Below are positions 23,730-29,668 of a stretch of DNA of 36,668 nt, one piece after another. Origin of the DNA: Vulcanimicrobiota bacterium (GTDB taxonomy: Bacteria > Vulcanimicrobiota > Vulcanimicrobiia > Vulcanimicrobiales > Vulcanimicrobiaceae). The notes below the pieces were generated by a model. The model was given only the letters and a program-made list of their open reading frames with translations, was not told the DNA's origin and made no database searches. The stretch spans positions 1-36,668 of the forward strand of contig JASHOG010000080.1 of NCBI GenBank assembly GCA_030041225.1, written 5' to 3'. Positions within the stretch are counted from its first letter, which is position 1. Every line of letters starts with the position of its first letter. The position numbers and the translations under genes were made by a program.

Positions 23730-24602
23730 TTGCTCGGTTTCGTAAACGTTTTCAAGCCGGCAGGGCCGACGTCGGCGCAGACGCTTGCCCGCGTGCGGCG
23801 CGTCTATGGCGTCTACGCAGGTGATCGTAGCATCGCCGCAGGCCACCTTGGTACCCTCGATCCGCAGGCTGCGGGCGTGCTACCCGTCGCAATCGGGAAG
23901 GCGACGCGTCTCATTGCGTTGCTCACGGATCAACGCAAAGCATATGCGGGGTTACTCGTGCTGGGGCGCTCAACGACGACGCAGGACGCGCTCGGCGACA
24001 CGATCGCGACCGGCGATGTTCCCAACGATTGGGAACGCCGCTTACGCGACGCAATACCGGCGTTTCTCGGCCGCATCGAGCAGACGCCGCCGATGCATTC
24101 CGCGGTGCATCACGAAGGGCGGCGTCTCTACGAGCTCGCGCGCGAGGGCAAGCAGGTGGAACGGCGCGCTCGCGGCGTGATGATCTACTCGATCACGCTC
24201 CTTGGCGTCGAACCTTCGGTCGCGCGGCTGCGCGTAACGTGCAGCGAGGGCACGTACGTACGCGCGCTCTTTGCGGATCTTGGTGAGGCGATCGGCACCC
24301 CGGCGCATCTCGGTGGATTGCTGCGTGAAGCTTCAGGGCCTTTCGTGCTCGCGGAGGCGTTCACACTCGAAGAGATTGCGGCGAATCCCTCTCGAGCGCT
24401 CCTTCCGCCGGAGTACGTGATTCCGTTTCCAACCATCGTGCTCGATCTGCGTAACGTCGTCGACTTCCGAGCCGGACGCGTCGTGCCGCTACCGCAGGGG
24501 GCGCCGGCAAAGCACGTCTTCGTGCGTGACGAGTCTCGGATGCTCGTCGGTGTCGGTGAGACGCACGGAGCGCTCCTCGCACCGCGAAAGGTGTTCTCGT
24601 GA
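23730..24602 (+). CDS. truB: tRNA pseudouridine(55) synthase TruB
   Basis: The 290-residue enzyme converts U55 to pseudouridine in tRNA. The N-terminus reads G-F-V-N-V-F-K-P-A-G-P-T-S, the family opening. The catalytic Asp is in L-G-T-L-D-P-Q-A-A-G-V-L-P, followed by Y-A-G-L-L-V-L-G and the R-V-T-C-S-E-G-T-Y-V-R-A-L motif. TTG 23730 is the best start. An upstream in-frame ATG (23670) lies inside the repeat and would add about 20 residues encoded by repeat DNA. An AGGGAAG about 12 bases upstream, itself the edge of the repeat, may serve as Shine-Dalgarno. It overlaps ribF by 4 bases. Confidence 0.94.
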   Translation: MLGFVNVFKPAGPTSAQTLARVRRVYGVYAGDRSIAAGHLGTLDPQAAGVLPVAIGKATRLIALLTDQRKAYAGLLVLGRSTTTQDALGDTIATGDVPNDWERRLRDAIPAFLGRIEQTPPMHSAVHHEGRRLYELAREGKQVERRARGVMIYSITLLGVEPSVARLRVTCSEGTYVRALFADLGEAIGTPAHLGGLLREASGPFVLAEAFTLEEIAANPSRALLPPEYVIPFPTIVLDLRNVVDFRAGRVVPLPQGAPAKHVFVRDESRMLVGVGETHGALLAPRKVFS

Positions 24603-25510
24603 GAATCTATCGCGAGCTGCGGCGTGAGAGCCGTCGCCCGCTCGCACTCGCGATTGGATTCTTCGACGGGTTTCATCTCGGGCATCGCGAGATCGCGCGT
24701 GCGACGTTGCGCATGCGCGCACCCGGGCGGCGCGCGGGTGTCTTGACGTTCGCAAATCACCCCGCGACCTTCTTGCGTCCGCAGAGCGTGCCGCCGCTTC
24801 TTGCGACGGCCGAGGAGCGCATCGATCGCTTTGCCGCCGCGGGGTTCGAGGAGTGCTTCTTCGTGCCGTTCGACGAGCAGCTCGCATCGATGAGCCGGGA
24901 CGCATTTCTCGACATGCTCGTCAGCACGCTGGGCGTCTGCGCCGTTGCAGTCGGCGAGACGTTTCGCTTTGGCCACAGGCGTGAAGGCGACGTCGCGCTC
25001 ATGCAAGAGCGGTTGGGCGCGGCGGGTGTACGAGTCGATGCGGTGCCGAGCGTCACGCTCGGCGGCGAGCGCATCTCCTCAACGCGGATTCGTGCGCTGA
25101 TCGCCGAGGCCGACATGGAGCGCGCCGACGCGATGCTCGGCCATGCGTACGAGCTGCGCGGCGTGGTGCAGATGGGTGCGGGAAGGGGGCGCGCGCTCGG
25201 CTTTCCGACCGCGAATCTTCGCCCGCCGGAGAAACTCTTGCCGAAGGACGGGGTGTACTCAGGCGCCGCACGCCACGACGGGCGCGACTACGCCGCGCTC
25301 ATCTCGATCGGCATGAATCCGCAGTTCGAGGGCAAAGAACGAAGCGTGGAGGCATGGATGCGCGACTTTCGCGGCACCATCTATGGGCACGACCTCGCTC
25401 TGCGGGACCTGCGGTTCGTGCGGGCACAGAAGACGTTCGAAAGCGTGGAGGAGCTCGTAGCTCAAATGCATCGCGACGTGGAAGCCGTCGCCTATCCGAG
25501 CTTCGCATGA
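24599..25510 (+). CDS. ribF: Bifunctional riboflavin kinase / FAD synthetase
   Basis: The 303-residue protein makes FMN and FAD. The N-terminal nucleotidyltransferase domain shows G-F-F-D-G-F-H-L-G-H and S-S-T-R-I-R. The C-terminal riboflavin kinase domain shows G-R-A-L-G-F-P-T-A-N-L, D-G-V-Y-S-G and F-E-V/F-x-R-D-F-R-G-like residues. Length is normal. The start is GTG 24599, overlapping truB. It overlaps the thioredoxin-lipoprotein gene by 4 bases. Confidence 0.95.
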   Translation: MRIYRELRRESRRPLALAIGFFDGFHLGHREIARATLRMRAPGRRAGVLTFANHPATFLRPQSVPPLLATAEERIDRFAAAGFEECFFVPFDEQLASMSRDAFLDMLVSTLGVCAVAVGETFRFGHRREGDVALMQERLGAAGVRVDAVPSVTLGGERISSTRIRALIAEADMERADAMLGHAYELRGVVQMGAGRGRALGFPTANLRPPEKLLPKDGVYSGAARHDGRDYAALISIGMNPQFEGKERSVEAWMRDFRGTIYGHDLALRDLRFVRAQKTFESVEELVAQMHRDVEAVAYPSFA

Positions 25511-25989
25511 GAAAGGGACTCGCGCTTCTCCTGCTAGGCGTGCTCGCGGCGTGTGCTTCGTCGGGGAAGGCCGGCGTTCGCGCCGGCGATGTCGCGCCGA
25601 CGTGGAGCGATCCCCTCGTCGGCGGCGCCAGGTTCTCGTTCGCCTCGCTCAAAGGCTCGCCGATCTATCTCAACTTCTTTGCGAGCTGGTGTCCGCCGTG
25701 TAACGTCGAGACGCCGTGGATCGAAAGGTTCTCGAAGGAATATGCGTCGCGCGGATTACACGTCATCGGCATCGACGAAGAGGAGAACGCCTCGACGGCT
25801 CGCGCATTCGCCGAGAAATACCATCTGACATATCCGGTCGTCGTGGATGCGGACACGCTCGAGAATCTCTACCGCATCAACGGCTTGCCGGTGCACGTCT
25901 TCATCAGACGCGATGGTACGATCTATGAGAACATCGCCGGTGAGATGTCGCAAGCCGAAATCGAATCAGCGATAAAGGCGATCCTTTAA
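25507..25989 (+). CDS. TlpA/ResA-like thioredoxin lipoprotein
   Basis: The 160-residue protein has a lipoprotein signal: basic start, hydrophobic run, and lipobox L-A-A-C with Cys16 as the lipidation site. The thioredoxin fold has the redox pair C62-P-P-C65 in F-A-S-W-C-P-P-C, and a cis-Pro in N-G-L-P-V. It is of the TlpA/ResA type, which reduce disulfides in periplasmic proteins or cytochrome c maturation substrates. It is anchored in the cell envelope. The ATG overlaps the ribF stop, so it belongs to the truB-ribF transcription unit. Its partner reductase is not in the window. Confidence 0.92.
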   Translation: MRKGLALLLLGVLAACASSGKAGVRAGDVAPTWSDPLVGGARFSFASLKGSPIYLNFFASWCPPCNVETPWIERFSKEYASRGLHVIGIDEEENASTARAFAEKYHLTYPVVVDADTLENLYRINGLPVHVFIRRDGTIYENIAGEMSQAEIESAIKAIL

Positions 25990-26167
25990 GGGTATCCGGA
26001 TTTTTTGGTTGATCGCCTCGAACCGAAGCTTCTTGACAGAGACTCTAAAAACCGGAATAGGCGGTTGGTGGCCGCCCTCCGAACTGCGAAGGCAAAATCG
26101 GATTTTGCGGTTGGCGGCACTGCTCTCGCGATGCTAACTGCGAGTCGGCTCGAAGGGGGTGCGGAAC
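25990..26167 (+). promoter_or_regulatory. Boundary region with a perfect palindrome before the ISL3-derived gene
   Basis: This stretch marks the junction from the conserved cluster to accessory DNA. It contains a perfect inverted repeat GCAAAATC-G-GATTTTGC (26092-26108), 59 bases before the next start, which may be an operator or transposon-end remnant. A 60-codon frame from TTG 26005 spans it but resembles nothing I know, so I do not call it a gene. A T6 run at 25998-26010 has no good stem. Confidence 0.4.
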
Positions 26168-26965
26168 GTGCGATCGCCACGCGGTAAGGGTCGAGGTGTT
26201 CGACTCGCGAAAGCGGCTCCAGATCTCAATCTGCACGCGTTCCGCGTGCTACGGGTAGACGAGCGCGAACACGATTATCATATCCGCGCGCCGGCTACCC
26301 CTAGCCCGACGCGCTGCCGCTATTGCCACGGGGACAAATTGCGCGGGTGGGGCACGCGCGAGCAGCTTATCAGGGACCTACTACCGACGCACGGCAAGCG
26401 CGTCGGGATCTACATAAGTGCACAGCGCCTTCGATGCGATAGCTGCGGTCGGACGCTCACCGAACCACTTCCGGCGGTTTCCGAGCAACGGCAAATGACG
26501 CTGCGGCTCGAGCAGTGGATCGGGCGCGAGAGCCTACGGCGCACGTTCTCAGCAATCGCCGAAGATACGGGCGTTGACGAGAAGACCGTCCGGAACACCT
26601 TTCGCGACTACGTTAACGAGCTTGAGGCGCAGGTGCGCTTCGAGGCCAACGGAGATGTCACGGGTATAGACTCAGCAGCGGACGGAGCGGAGCCCGAAAG
26701 TGAAGTAGATCCGTCCGCACCATCGTCATGGCCCCAATACACGGACACGTGCTTTTCGGTCGATGATGAGGAATATGCGAACAGTAACGGTATAGGCGCG
26801 TGGGTTGAGGTAGAAGCTGCCGCTGACCCATCTGCAGACAGCGGTAACCACCCTGATGAGACGCCAGAGTACTACTGGGGAAATTGGGCAACGGGAGGAA
26901 CGGTAGGCAATACGCAAGGCAGCAGCAACGGTAACATCGGAGCGACGTCAACATGGTCATGCTAA
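26168..26965 (+). CDS. ISL3-transposase-derived zinc-ribbon/HTH protein with an unrelated acidic C-terminus
   Basis: The protein is 265 residues long. Residues ~45-105 match the ISL3 zinc ribbon: C50-R-Y-C53 and C90-D-S-C93, with G-W-G-T-R and Q-R-L-R-C between them. Residues ~108-160 match the ISL3 helix-turn-helix (W-I-G-R-E-S-L-R-R-T-F, then D-E-K-T-V-R-N). In a real transposase a DDE nuclease of 200 or more residues beginning G-I-D-E follows. Here the chain reads V-T-G-I-D-S-A and then becomes a Ser/Gly/Glu/Asn-rich, Trp-containing tail ending G-A-T-S-T-W-S-C. It can therefore bind nucleic acid but not transpose. GTG 26168 is preceded by AAGGGGG at 8 bases. Codon use differs from the neighbouring clusters (ATA, CTA, TTA, ACA appear). 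It could be a domesticated DNA-binding protein or a transposon remnant. Confidence 0.75.
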   Translation: MRSPRGKGRGVRLAKAAPDLNLHAFRVLRVDEREHDYHIRAPATPSPTRCRYCHGDKLRGWGTREQLIRDLLPTHGKRVGIYISAQRLRCDSCGRTLTEPLPAVSEQRQMTLRLEQWIGRESLRRTFSAIAEDTGVDEKTVRNTFRDYVNELEAQVRFEANGDVTGIDSAADGAEPESEVDPSAPSSWPQYTDTCFSVDDEEYANSNGIGAWVEVEAAADPSADSGNHPDETPEYYWGNWATGGTVGNTQGSSNGNIGATSTWSC

Positions 26966-27615
26966 GATATCACGCGTGCTTAGTACTATACTTCAGCACC
27001 GCCCTAGTGATCCTAGGGCCGTCCGCGGGCTCAGCCGAAACGGCGGGACTGCAACGGACCTTCGTCTCTGGCCAGGCGGCAAATACGCTCGGTACCCTCT
27101 ATGGCGATGAGGTGTCCAAGGGACTCATCAACAAGAATCCATCGGACATCTCAAACCTCGTCGTTTCACTCGACGAAGGGGCCAGTTCAATAGACGTTCA
27201 GTTTTCAGGGGTCGGAAGCAGTGGCGGAGTTCTCCATTATGAAGCTCAAGACGATAGGACGGTGAGCCGCGCAGCCTCAGTTAACACGGGGGTAACGCAA
27301 TTGACCGGGCCGCAGGCTGCCGCGTTGCTTAAGGCCATAGCATACGCCCGGACGCATGCTCCACCTGTTTCTATGCCGGATGTGCAGATAGTCAGTACCG
27401 ACATGACGTCGGGCTTGTATACGGTCGACATGCTATCGCCGGCCAGCGGTGCGGCTCCCTCCAACGTGATCGTGCGACTCGTTTTTCCTCAGTTCGTTAA
27501 TCCTCACCCCTCCCCAAGCGTCTGGATCAGATCCTGCGCGCTGGAACGCGTTTTCCAATATGATGCGGTAGATGGTGGTATCAAGGAAGCCCCCTGGGTC
27601 TGCCGCGAGTTCTAA
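26953..27615 (+). CDS. Secreted protein of unknown function
   Basis: The 220-residue protein starts M-V-M-L-R-Y-H-A-C-L and has a signal peptide that probably ends after G-P-S-A-G-S-A (about residue 28). The mature part is Ser/Val/Gly-rich with alternating strand-like segments, and has two Cys near the C-terminus (R-S-C-A-L and W-V-C-R-E-F) that could pair. I recognise no family. Its ATG overlaps the end of the ISL3-derived gene by 13 bases, so the two are probably translated together, though the products seem destined for different compartments. Codon use is like that of the preceding gene and unlike the housekeeping clusters, suggesting joint acquisition. Confidence 0.65.
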   Translation: MVMLRYHACLVLYFSTALVILGPSAGSAETAGLQRTFVSGQAANTLGTLYGDEVSKGLINKNPSDISNLVVSLDEGASSIDVQFSGVGSSGGVLHYEAQDDRTVSRAASVNTGVTQLTGPQAAALLKAIAYARTHAPPVSMPDVQIVSTDMTSGLYTVDMLSPASGAAPSNVIVRLVFPQFVNPHPSPSVWIRSCALERVFQYDAVDGGIKEAPWVCREF

Positions 27616-28055
27616 AAGCATCGACCGCGTCATCAACCTGCGGTACGGTACCAATGAAGGAGTAGTCTACCTCGATCCCGCTCATTGTGTGCGTTTGCCG
27701 CATCCGACGAAAATCGGCCCGGAGTGGATTGGCGTTTCCGGCATTTCGGGCGCTCGGCTTTCGCAAGGGCGACATCATGGCGGTCATGGTTACAGCCCGC
27801 GGGAACGCAGCAACCCGGGCTTGTTCCGCTTACCGCAGCGGAGGTGAGTGCACTCGCTTGTGCGCCTTGAGACTTGTGCCATGCGCGGAAAACCAACCGC
27901 CGAAGCGGGATGCTGATACTGCTTAAAGTTCCGCGATTTCAACACGATGAGGCGACCCAAAGAGGCTCATGCAGTCCGCCGAAAATCAGCAGGAACCAAC
28001 CCCAAAATCCGAATAGCCTCCTTTAATAGGCTTCGCGTAACCCGTCGGGCGTTAG
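27616..28055. other. 440-base stretch without a convincing gene
   Basis: Several short overlapping frames exist on both strands (for example 27572-27847, 27687-27926 and, on minus, 27633-27896). None shows a recognisable motif, a good start site or consistent codon bias. One plus-strand piece reads G-V-V-Y-L-D-P-A-H-C-V-R-L-P, which looks protein-like but stops soon. I read this as decayed coding DNA or an untranslated region. Confidence 0.4.
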
Positions 28056-28094
28056 TTGACAGCTGCCATGATATCATGACACCATACATGGTGT
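28056..28094 (+). promoter_or_regulatory. Promoter/operator of the ribbon-helix-helix gene
   Basis: A TTGACA -35-like box (28056-28061) is followed by two palindromes: ATGATATCAT (28068-28077) and ACACCAT-AC-ATGGTGT (28079-28094). The second palindrome ends one base before the ATG at 28096. A good -10 box is not obvious; one may be hidden in the palindromes. The layout is typical of negative autoregulation by a ribbon-helix-helix dimer. Confidence 0.6.
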
Positions 28095-28095
28095 A

Positions 28096-28314
28096 ATGGC
28101 CATAAAGCAGATTCCGCTTCGGCTTGACGAGGCGACCGCGGAGAAGCTGCGCCTTCGGTCCGCCGTCGAGCACCGTTCGATGAACGAGATGGTTCGCGAG
28201 GCCGTTCGCGAGTACGAGAGGGCACATCCCATTTCGAGGGAGAGAATGCTCGAGCTCGTTCGCGCGATTGTAAAGGAAGACAAGGCATTGCTCAAAGCAT
28301 TGAGGGATGCCTAG
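28096..28314 (+). CDS. Ribbon-helix-helix (CopG/Arc-type) DNA-binding protein, antitoxin-like
   Basis: The 72-residue protein begins M-A-I-K-Q-I-P-L-R-L-D-E-A-T-A-E-K-L-R. A beta strand with alternating K-Q-I-P-L-R-L is followed by two helices (E-K-L-R-L-R-S-A-V-E-H-R-S-M-N-E-M-V-R-E-A-V-R-E-Y). The S-M-N-E-M-V-R-E-A turn is characteristic of RHH repressors and antitoxins. The C-terminal helix is charged (V-K-E-D-K-A-L-L-K-A-L), as in toxin-binding tails. No toxin gene is adjacent: the next gene is a small membrane protein on the opposite strand. It is therefore a solitary regulator, an antitoxin whose partner was lost, or half of an unrecognised pair. Confidence 0.8.
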   Translation: MAIKQIPLRLDEATAEKLRLRSAVEHRSMNEMVREAVREYERAHPISRERMLELVRAIVKEDKALLKALRDA

Positions 28315-28322
28315 CGCTGCGC

Positions 28323-28529
28323 CTACTTTGCGAGTTCGCGCGGAACTGCCCGTCGTCTCTTCATTACTTTTTCAGCCGAGTTCATTTGTTGGGTAAGCTC
28401 GGGGTCAAAGGGCGTCGGGATTTCCGTTTGGGGTTTGCGGCGCATCGCGCGGTCCAACAAGAAGCCAATGGCCGCGGCGATAACACCGACGGCTAAGTCT
28501 GTGTAGGCACTGAAACTGTGATGCGCCAA
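28323..28529 (-). CDS. Small single-span membrane protein
   Basis: The 68-residue product starts (TTG) M-A-H-H-S-F-S-A-Y-T-D, has one hydrophobic segment (L-A-V-G-V-I-A-A-A-I-G-F-L-L) and then a positively charged tail with R-A-M-R-R-K-P and K-R-R-R. By the positive-inside rule the tail would be cytoplasmic. I recognise no family. It lies 9 bases from the convergent RHH gene and 30 bases downstream of the mgtC-family gene on the same strand, so it could be the second gene of that unit. Evidence is limited to the open frame and the membrane segment. Confidence 0.5.
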   Translation of the reverse strand: MAHHSFSAYTDLAVGVIAAAIGFLLDRAMRRKPQTEIPTPFDPELTQQMNSAEKVMKRRRAVPRELAK

Positions 28530-28559
28530 CGCCTGATATACCGCGTTCTCATCTGCCGC

Positions 28560-29282
28560 CTACTCTTCGGGTTCTTCGGGGAGTTGTTCTTCGTCGGTAG
28601 GCGCTGCGACGTGCCAGGACGCCGCGATAACCGCTGGGTCGAGACTGAGGCGCCCGACGATCCGCTCGAGCGTCGTTTCGGCGGATTGTGAACTGACGAC
28701 GAGAGCCTTTACTTCGACGCGTTGGTTTTCGAGGTCGTGGCTCTCGATTGTGCGCAGGATGAGGTCCGTCGCGAGCGTCTGCGAGAGAACCGCCGCGCGC
28801 ACACGCTCTTCGTGACCGCTCGAGCACGTCGCTGAAATTTCATACGTGAGTGAGATCTCCGCCTGTTCAAGAGGCTGAAGGTTAATGCGGCGCACGATCG
28901 GGCGCAGAAGCACATTAGCTACGAGAACGGCGGCGGCGCCGATTGCAGCCTCCGTAAGAAATCCGGAACCGCACAGCGTGCCGACCGCCGCCGTCGCCCA
29001 GAGCGTCGCCGCCGTGTTGAGACCTCGAACAGTAAAGCCTTCCTTGAAGATGACGGCGCCTGCGAGAAATCCTGTTCCCGAGACGACGTACGCTGCGACT
29101 TGTGTCGGGTTCTCGCCTGCTTTCATCAGTATCGCGATCGACGCGAAGAGCGCGGCGCCGACAGCGACGAGAGCATTCGTACGCAGCCCTGCCATGCGCT
29201 GGCGCCACTGACGCTCGATACCGATTGCGACCCCAAGGAACAGCGCAGCGAGTATGTGCCCTGCGAAAAGTGCGTCCGACAT
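28560..29282 (-). CDS. mgtC: MgtC/SapB-family membrane protein
   Basis: The 240-residue protein has four to five N-terminal hydrophobic segments with the family motifs G-I-E-R-Q-W-R-Q-R-M-A-G-L-R-T-N-A-L-V and G-T-G-F-L-A-G-A-V-I. A soluble C-terminal domain of about 95 residues (E-I-S-L-T-Y-E-I...) corresponds to the ACT-like domain of MgtC proteins. MgtC is associated with growth in low Mg2+ and modulation of the F-ATPase or other transport; it is not itself a proven Mg2+ transporter. ATG 29282 is chosen because M-S-D-A-L-F starts the membrane domain and AGAGAG lies just upstream. The longer frame to 29351 has no conserved sequence. It is divergent from the M-box unit, separated by the shared regulatory region. 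Confidence 0.9.
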   Translation of the reverse strand: MSDALFAGHILAALFLGVAIGIERQWRQRMAGLRTNALVAVGAALFASIAILMKAGENPTQVAAYVVSGTGFLAGAVIFKEGFTVRGLNTAATLWATAAVGTLCGSGFLTEAAIGAAAVLVANVLLRPIVRRINLQPLEQAEISLTYEISATCSSGHEERVRAAVLSQTLATDLILRTIESHDLENQRVEVKALVVSSQSAETTLERIVGRLSLDPAVIAASWHVAAPTDEEQLPEEPEE

Positions 29283-29362
29283 AGCCGTGCTCTCTTCGTA
29301 CCACGGGACTGACAAACTTGTGGGCCTCGTCGATGGCGGGCAGGAATGCACCTTCAGGCAGC

Positions 29363-29390
29363 TTGCAAGGGCGCGCCGTGGGTGTATGAT
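29363..29390 (+). promoter_or_regulatory. Promoter of the M-box transcript
   Basis: A -35 box TTGCAA (29363-29368) and -10 box TATGAT (29385-29390) are spaced by 16 bases, placing the transcription start near 29397, immediately before the riboswitch. It is a close sigma70 match. Confidence 0.7.
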
Positions 29391-29397
29391 GGCGATG

Positions 29398-29569
29398 GAT
29401 TCCTCGTTAGGTGAGGCGTCTACACGAGAACAAGCCGTTGCCCGGAAAGGTCGAGAGACCCCAATGGGTGACCAGGCACCGTCGAAACAAGGCGGTACCT
29501 AATGCGGCTGACCCCTCAGCCCCACTCAGGGCACATGGGTCTACGGCGTGTAGTGCTGAAGCTCGACGT
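29398..29569 (+). ncRNA. M-box (ykoK) magnesium riboswitch
   Basis: The conserved M-box segments appear in the right order and spacing: TCGTTAGGTGAGGC at 29403-29416, ACACGAGAACAAGCCG at 29422-29437, GTTGCCCGGAAAGGTCGAGA around 29438, CCCAATGGGTGACCAG at 29460-29474, a variable GCACCGTCG...GGCGGT hairpin, AATGCGGCTG at 29501-29510, and GTAGTGCTGAAGCTC at 29550-29564. These correspond to the ykoK consensus known from Bacillus mgtE leaders. When Mg2+ binds, the aptamer closes and usually turns expression off. The downstream genes here are an outer-membrane barrel and mntP, instead of the usual mgtE, mgtA or corA-type transporter. Confidence 0.95.
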
Positions 29570-29577
29570 TGAGGGAT

Positions 29578-29600
29578 CGAGCCGAAATCGGCTCGGATTC
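29578..29600 (+). terminator. Expression-platform hairpin of the M-box
   Basis: CGAGCCGA-AA-TCGGCTCG (29578-29595) is a perfect 8-bp stem directly after the aptamer. The competing pairing CTCGA (29562-29566) with TCGAG (29577-29581) links the aptamer's closing strand to the hairpin's 5' arm, so closing the aptamer would free the hairpin. The following bases (GATTCTATTCG) are only moderately T-rich. A second short hairpin with TCTTTTCATTTTG lies at 29622-29646. Termination efficiency is uncertain. Confidence 0.65.
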
Positions 29601-29668
29601 TATTCGACTGTCGTGCGCGGGGGCCACGGCGGTCTTTTCATTTTGTGCTCGTCAAGAGGGGGGAGGTG

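Noticed and set aside
26005-26187. 60-codon plus-strand ORF after the thioredoxin lipoprotein
   Set aside because: TTG start, no Shine-Dalgarno, no recognisable motif, and it overlaps the better-supported ISL3-derived gene.
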